A DNA stretch of 64,000 nucleotides from Tissierella sp. P1 (GTDB lineage: Bacteria > Bacillota > Clostridia > Tissierellales > Tissierellaceae). Below the pieces are notes generated by a model. It searched no databases. It had not been told where the DNA came from and worked only from the letters and a program-made list of their open reading frames with translations. The stretch is from assembly GCF_002266425.1 (NCBI RefSeq), contig NZ_NPMN01000009.1, forward strand, positions 81,308 through 145,307, written 5' to 3'. Position numbers and translations under genes: made by a program. This document shows positions 61,268 through 64,000 of the stretch, one piece after another (position 1 is the first letter of the stretch; each line of letters starts with the position of its first letter).

Positions 61268-64000
61268 ATGAGTACAAAAAGAATTTTATCCTTAGTACTA
61301 GCTTTAGTTATGGTACTAGGAACTTTTGGTACAGTTTTCGCTGATGGAACTGGTAGCGAAAAAATCGACTGGTTAGTAAAACAGGAAATGATCAAAGGAG
61401 ATCAATCCGGAGATCTAAAATTAGACTCTAAGATTGATAGAGCATCAACAGCTAGAATGATTGCTGTAGCTCTAGGATTAGAAGCAGAAGCTGAGTCATT
61501 AAAATTAATCAACTCAGGATTCAAAGATATGACAACAGCTCACTGGGCTAATGGATATGCTAACCTAGCAGCAGGTAAAAACTTAATCGTTGGTGACTCA
61601 AAAGGTAACTTCATGCCAGCAAAAGACATCACAAACGGAGAAGTTTTAGCTATCTTAGTTAGATTATCATTAGGAAGAGATTTAACAGCTGAAGAAAGAG
61701 GAAATGCAGGATCATGGGTAGCTCCTTATATAGCTAAAGCATCTGAATTAGGAGTAACTGATGGAGTTAATATAACAGATGTTAATGCTGCAGCAATAAG
61801 AAAAGACGTATTTGAAATGTTCTACAATGTAATTACAGGAAAACAACATGGAAAATATGATATCTACAAAGCAATAGTACTTGAAAACCATAGAGTACAA
61901 AAATTAAGTGAAAATGAAATACTAGTAGAAATTATTAAAGAAATCAAAAAAGCAGACTATGTAAAAGAATCAAGAGAAGAAAAAGGAGATCAAATATCTC
62001 TAACAGTACCAGCTGATGTTGCTGATGTTGAAGACTTATTAGGTAAAGTAGCAGACTTCACAGTAACAAAAGATGGTAAAGTAGTAGAAGTTAAAATAGA
62101 TGAAAGCTACAAAGTAGAAACAGGATCTTTTAAAGCAACTAGAAACAAAATGGGTTCATACACTGTAGATTTACCAGAAAGATATAGCAAATCTGATGAA
62201 ACTATATTTAGAACATACTACAACAACAACCCATATAAATACGAAGAATTCTACACTACTCCAGATGCAAAAAGAGGAGAAGAAACTACAGAGTTTAAAG
62301 TAGATTATGCAAGAGTTACTGTTAAAAATGGTAAAGTATTATTAATCAATGCTTTCAATTTTGAAGACATAGCTCCAGTTAAAGAATTAAATGAAAAGAA
62401 AGACCAAGTAGTAGTATTCGATGATGTTAGAGATGGAAGAACAAAAGTATACGAAAAGAAAGATATCAAAAATGTAATCTTTGTTGAAAATGATAAATTC
62501 TCAGTAGGAAGCTTTGATAAAATAGAAGCTAATGACGTTATTCATGAACACAAAAATGGATTCTTAGTTAGAAAAGATGCAAAAATTAATGGAGAATTCA
62601 AGAAAGTTTCAGAAACAAGAGATGGAGACGTTCAAGTTCATATTGATGACAAGGCATTTACTGTATCAGCAGTAGATAACAAAAAACCAGTATATCAATT
62701 TGAAAAAGATGCAAAATTCTATACTTTAATAGCTAGAGATGCTCATAACCAATTAAAAGATTTCAGAGGAGAAAAAGCAACTGCTTTAATCGACTTAGGA
62801 AATAAATTACAATATGTTGGTTCAGAAGTTGATTTAGGAGAATTTGTAGGAGTAGTAACTAAAGTTGTAGGTAAAGATGTAAGAATCTTAAAACCAGATA
62901 ACAAAACAGAAGATTATACTGCTACATTAAGCACAAAAGTTAACTCATACAGTACAGGACATCAAGGTTTAAATAACTTACTTGCTGGAGATCTTGTATA
63001 TGTTAGAGCAAGTGGAAACGAACTTGAAGCTATAAACAGAATTACAGATACATCAAAAGCAGTAAATAGTATAGATAGCAAATATATCAAATTTACTGAC
63101 AAAGCTGAATATAGAATGTTAGATGATACAGTAATCTTTGTTGTAATCAAAGATAAAAACGGAAACTTAGACTATGCAGAAGTTAGAACTGTTGGTGACG
63201 TTAAGGATGCATTAGCGAAAGACGTTGACATGGCTTATGTTCTAAACGGTGAAGAGTATGAAAAAATAAGTAGAACTAGAACTTCTGGTATAAATAGACC
63301 GGGAGAAGCTCATACAGTAGTATTCACAAAAATAGATATCAAACCTGACGTTAAAGGTGAAATAGCTAAATTTGTTGGATTTGATGATAGACAAGAAACA
63401 TTAATGAATGTTGAATTCGCTAACAGAAGTGAAAAAACTATTAAAATAGCAAGAGGAACAGATTTAGATAAAAACTTAAGAATTGGCGATATCATTAGAT
63501 ATGAAATCACTAAAGAAAAAGAAGAAAAAGACAGAACAGTAACAAAAGTTGAAGTTGTAATAGCTAAAGATTCAAAAGTTATATACGAAGTTAAAGATGC
63601 TGACGCTTATGGAACTATTAAGCTAAGTAATGGAAAAACATACTATGAAAATAGTAAAACTGAATCATTTGGTGGCTCTTTAAGAGTTGGAGATAAAGTT
63701 TCTATTTACCATGGTAAAGATGACAACTATCTATTAGCTACATTAAAGAGAGATAAAGATGCAGTAGTTGGTGGAGGAGACACTACAGATTCAGGTATAG
63801 TAACTTATAAAAACGCTACTAGTTCAATTATAATAGTAGATGGAAAAACATACACTGCAAACAAAGATACAATAGTTAATGGAGTAGATGGTAAACCATT
63901 ATCAGCAGGAGACTTTGTTGGATTAACTGAAGGAGATAAAGTAGATATTAAAGGCGATAGATTTAATATCACATACTCTGTAAAAATAGAAGCAGCGAAA
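61268..64000 (+). CDS. Probable major S-layer protein with SLH domains (truncated by window end)
   Basis: 911 codons are open to the window end without a stop, so it is partial at the 3' side. A signal peptide (about 1-26, LVMVLGTFGTVFA) is followed by three SLH segments (about 30-200; SGFKDMTTAHWANGYANLAAGKNLIVGD, WVAPYIAKASELGVTDGVN). A long series of beta-rich units resembles those in the 57 kb protein (e.g. VTKVVGKDVRILKPD, YGTIKLSNGKTYYENS, GIVTYKNATSSIIIVDGKTY). Spacing of gene and promoter, AAAGGAGG and biased codon use suggest high expression. Anchoring to pyruvylated polymers is inferred from SLH. Confidence 0.9.
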   Translation, partial: MSTKRILSLVLALVMVLGTFGTVFADGTGSEKIDWLVKQEMIKGDQSGDLKLDSKIDRASTARMIAVALGLEAEAESLKLINSGFKDMTTAHWANGYANLAAGKNLIVGDSKGNFMPAKDITNGEVLAILVRLSLGRDLTAEERGNAGSWVAPYIAKASELGVTDGVNITDVNAAAIRKDVFEMFYNVITGKQHGKYDIYKAIVLENHRVQKLSENEILVEIIKEIKKADYVKESREEKGDQISLTVPADVADVEDLLGKVADFTVTKDGKVVEVKIDESYKVETGSFKATRNKMGSYTVDLPERYSKSDETIFRTYYNNNPYKYEEFYTTPDAKRGEETTEFKVDYARVTVKNGKVLLINAFNFEDIAPVKELNEKKDQVVVFDDVRDGRTKVYEKKDIKNVIFVENDKFSVGSFDKIEANDVIHEHKNGFLVRKDAKINGEFKKVSETRDGDVQVHIDDKAFTVSAVDNKKPVYQFEKDAKFYTLIARDAHNQLKDFRGEKATALIDLGNKLQYVGSEVDLGEFVGVVTKVVGKDVRILKPDNKTEDYTATLSTKVNSYSTGHQGLNNLLAGDLVYVRASGNELEAINRITDTSKAVNSIDSKYIKFTDKAEYRMLDDTVIFVVIKDKNGNLDYAEVRTVGDVKDALAKDVDMAYVLNGEEYEKISRTRTSGINRPGEAHTVVFTKIDIKPDVKGEIAKFVGFDDRQETLMNVEFANRSEKTIKIARGTDLDKNLRIGDIIRYEITKEKEEKDRTVTKVEVVIAKDSKVIYEVKDADAYGTIKLSNGKTYYENSKTESFGGSLRVGDKVSIYHGKDDNYLLATLKRDKDAVVGGGDTTDSGIVTYKNATSSIIIVDGKTYTANKDTIVNGVDGKPLSAGDFVGLTEGDKVDIKGDRFNITYSVKIEAAK

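Overview
The window looks like a chromosomal segment of a low-GC, endospore-forming, amino-acid-fermenting anaerobic Firmicute, probably of the Clostridia/Tissierellia type. The grounds are the AT-rich sequence with strong GGAGG ribosome binding sites and TTG starts, the spore genes (spmA/spmB, spoIIR, a gerA/B/C operon, sleB/ypeB, a SPOCS-LysM protein), a clostridial lysine-fermentation cluster (kdd-kamA-B-C-D-E), an apparent selenoprotein, and SLH-domain surface proteins. The species cannot be fixed from sequence alone.

Layout. 1-7 kb: a methionine T-box leader and metG, then tatD, rnmV, rsmA, a conserved clostridial protein of unknown function and an ArsR-type repressor. 7-9 kb: small redox and membrane genes (ComFB-like, glutaredoxin, DUF1858, holin-like) and a HesB-like selenoprotein whose in-frame UGA hides it from ordinary ORF calling. 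9-14 kb: mgtE with a possible leader peptide, spmAB, and an H-NOX/chemoreceptor fusion. 14-25 kb: veg behind two tandem consensus promoters, a SPOCS-LysM gene, ispE, the ger operon, spoIIR, a tandemly duplicated structured element, sleB-ypeB and a lipoprotein. 26-36 kb: a sigma-54-dependent activator followed by the lysine genes, with a sigma-54 promoter and a motif shared between the activator's upstream region and that of kdd. 36-40 kb: a C-terminal processing protease and an LtaS-like enzyme with a GDPD-like tail. 40-64 kb: a large surface-protein locus. A leftward operon holds a giant modular protein, an SLH protein and a stalk/chitobiase-like protein. A rightward series holds a giant IPT/TIG protein, two more secreted proteins and the start of a probable major S-layer protein.

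Three threads cross these regions. First, a family of about 90-150 bp palindromic intergenic elements is scattered through the window. Their arms are runs of a 7-bp unit (GTGAATT, GTGAATA or GTTAATT), and most cores contain a GGGTCTTTTT-like stretch. Two genes for small four-helix-bundle (S23/IVP-like) proteins sit exactly between such arms, which suggests a mobile or RNA-processing element with ORF-less derivatives. Second, the glutaredoxin and selenoprotein promoters carry a similar ATACCC...GGTAT palindrome between -35 and -10, resembling operators of CsoR/CstR-family repressors. Third, three genes (kamC, the giant leftward surface protein and the giant IPT protein) are broken by single-base frameshifts although both sides still read as sensible protein. 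Sequencing error, recent mutation or, in one case, programmed frameshifting are all possible.
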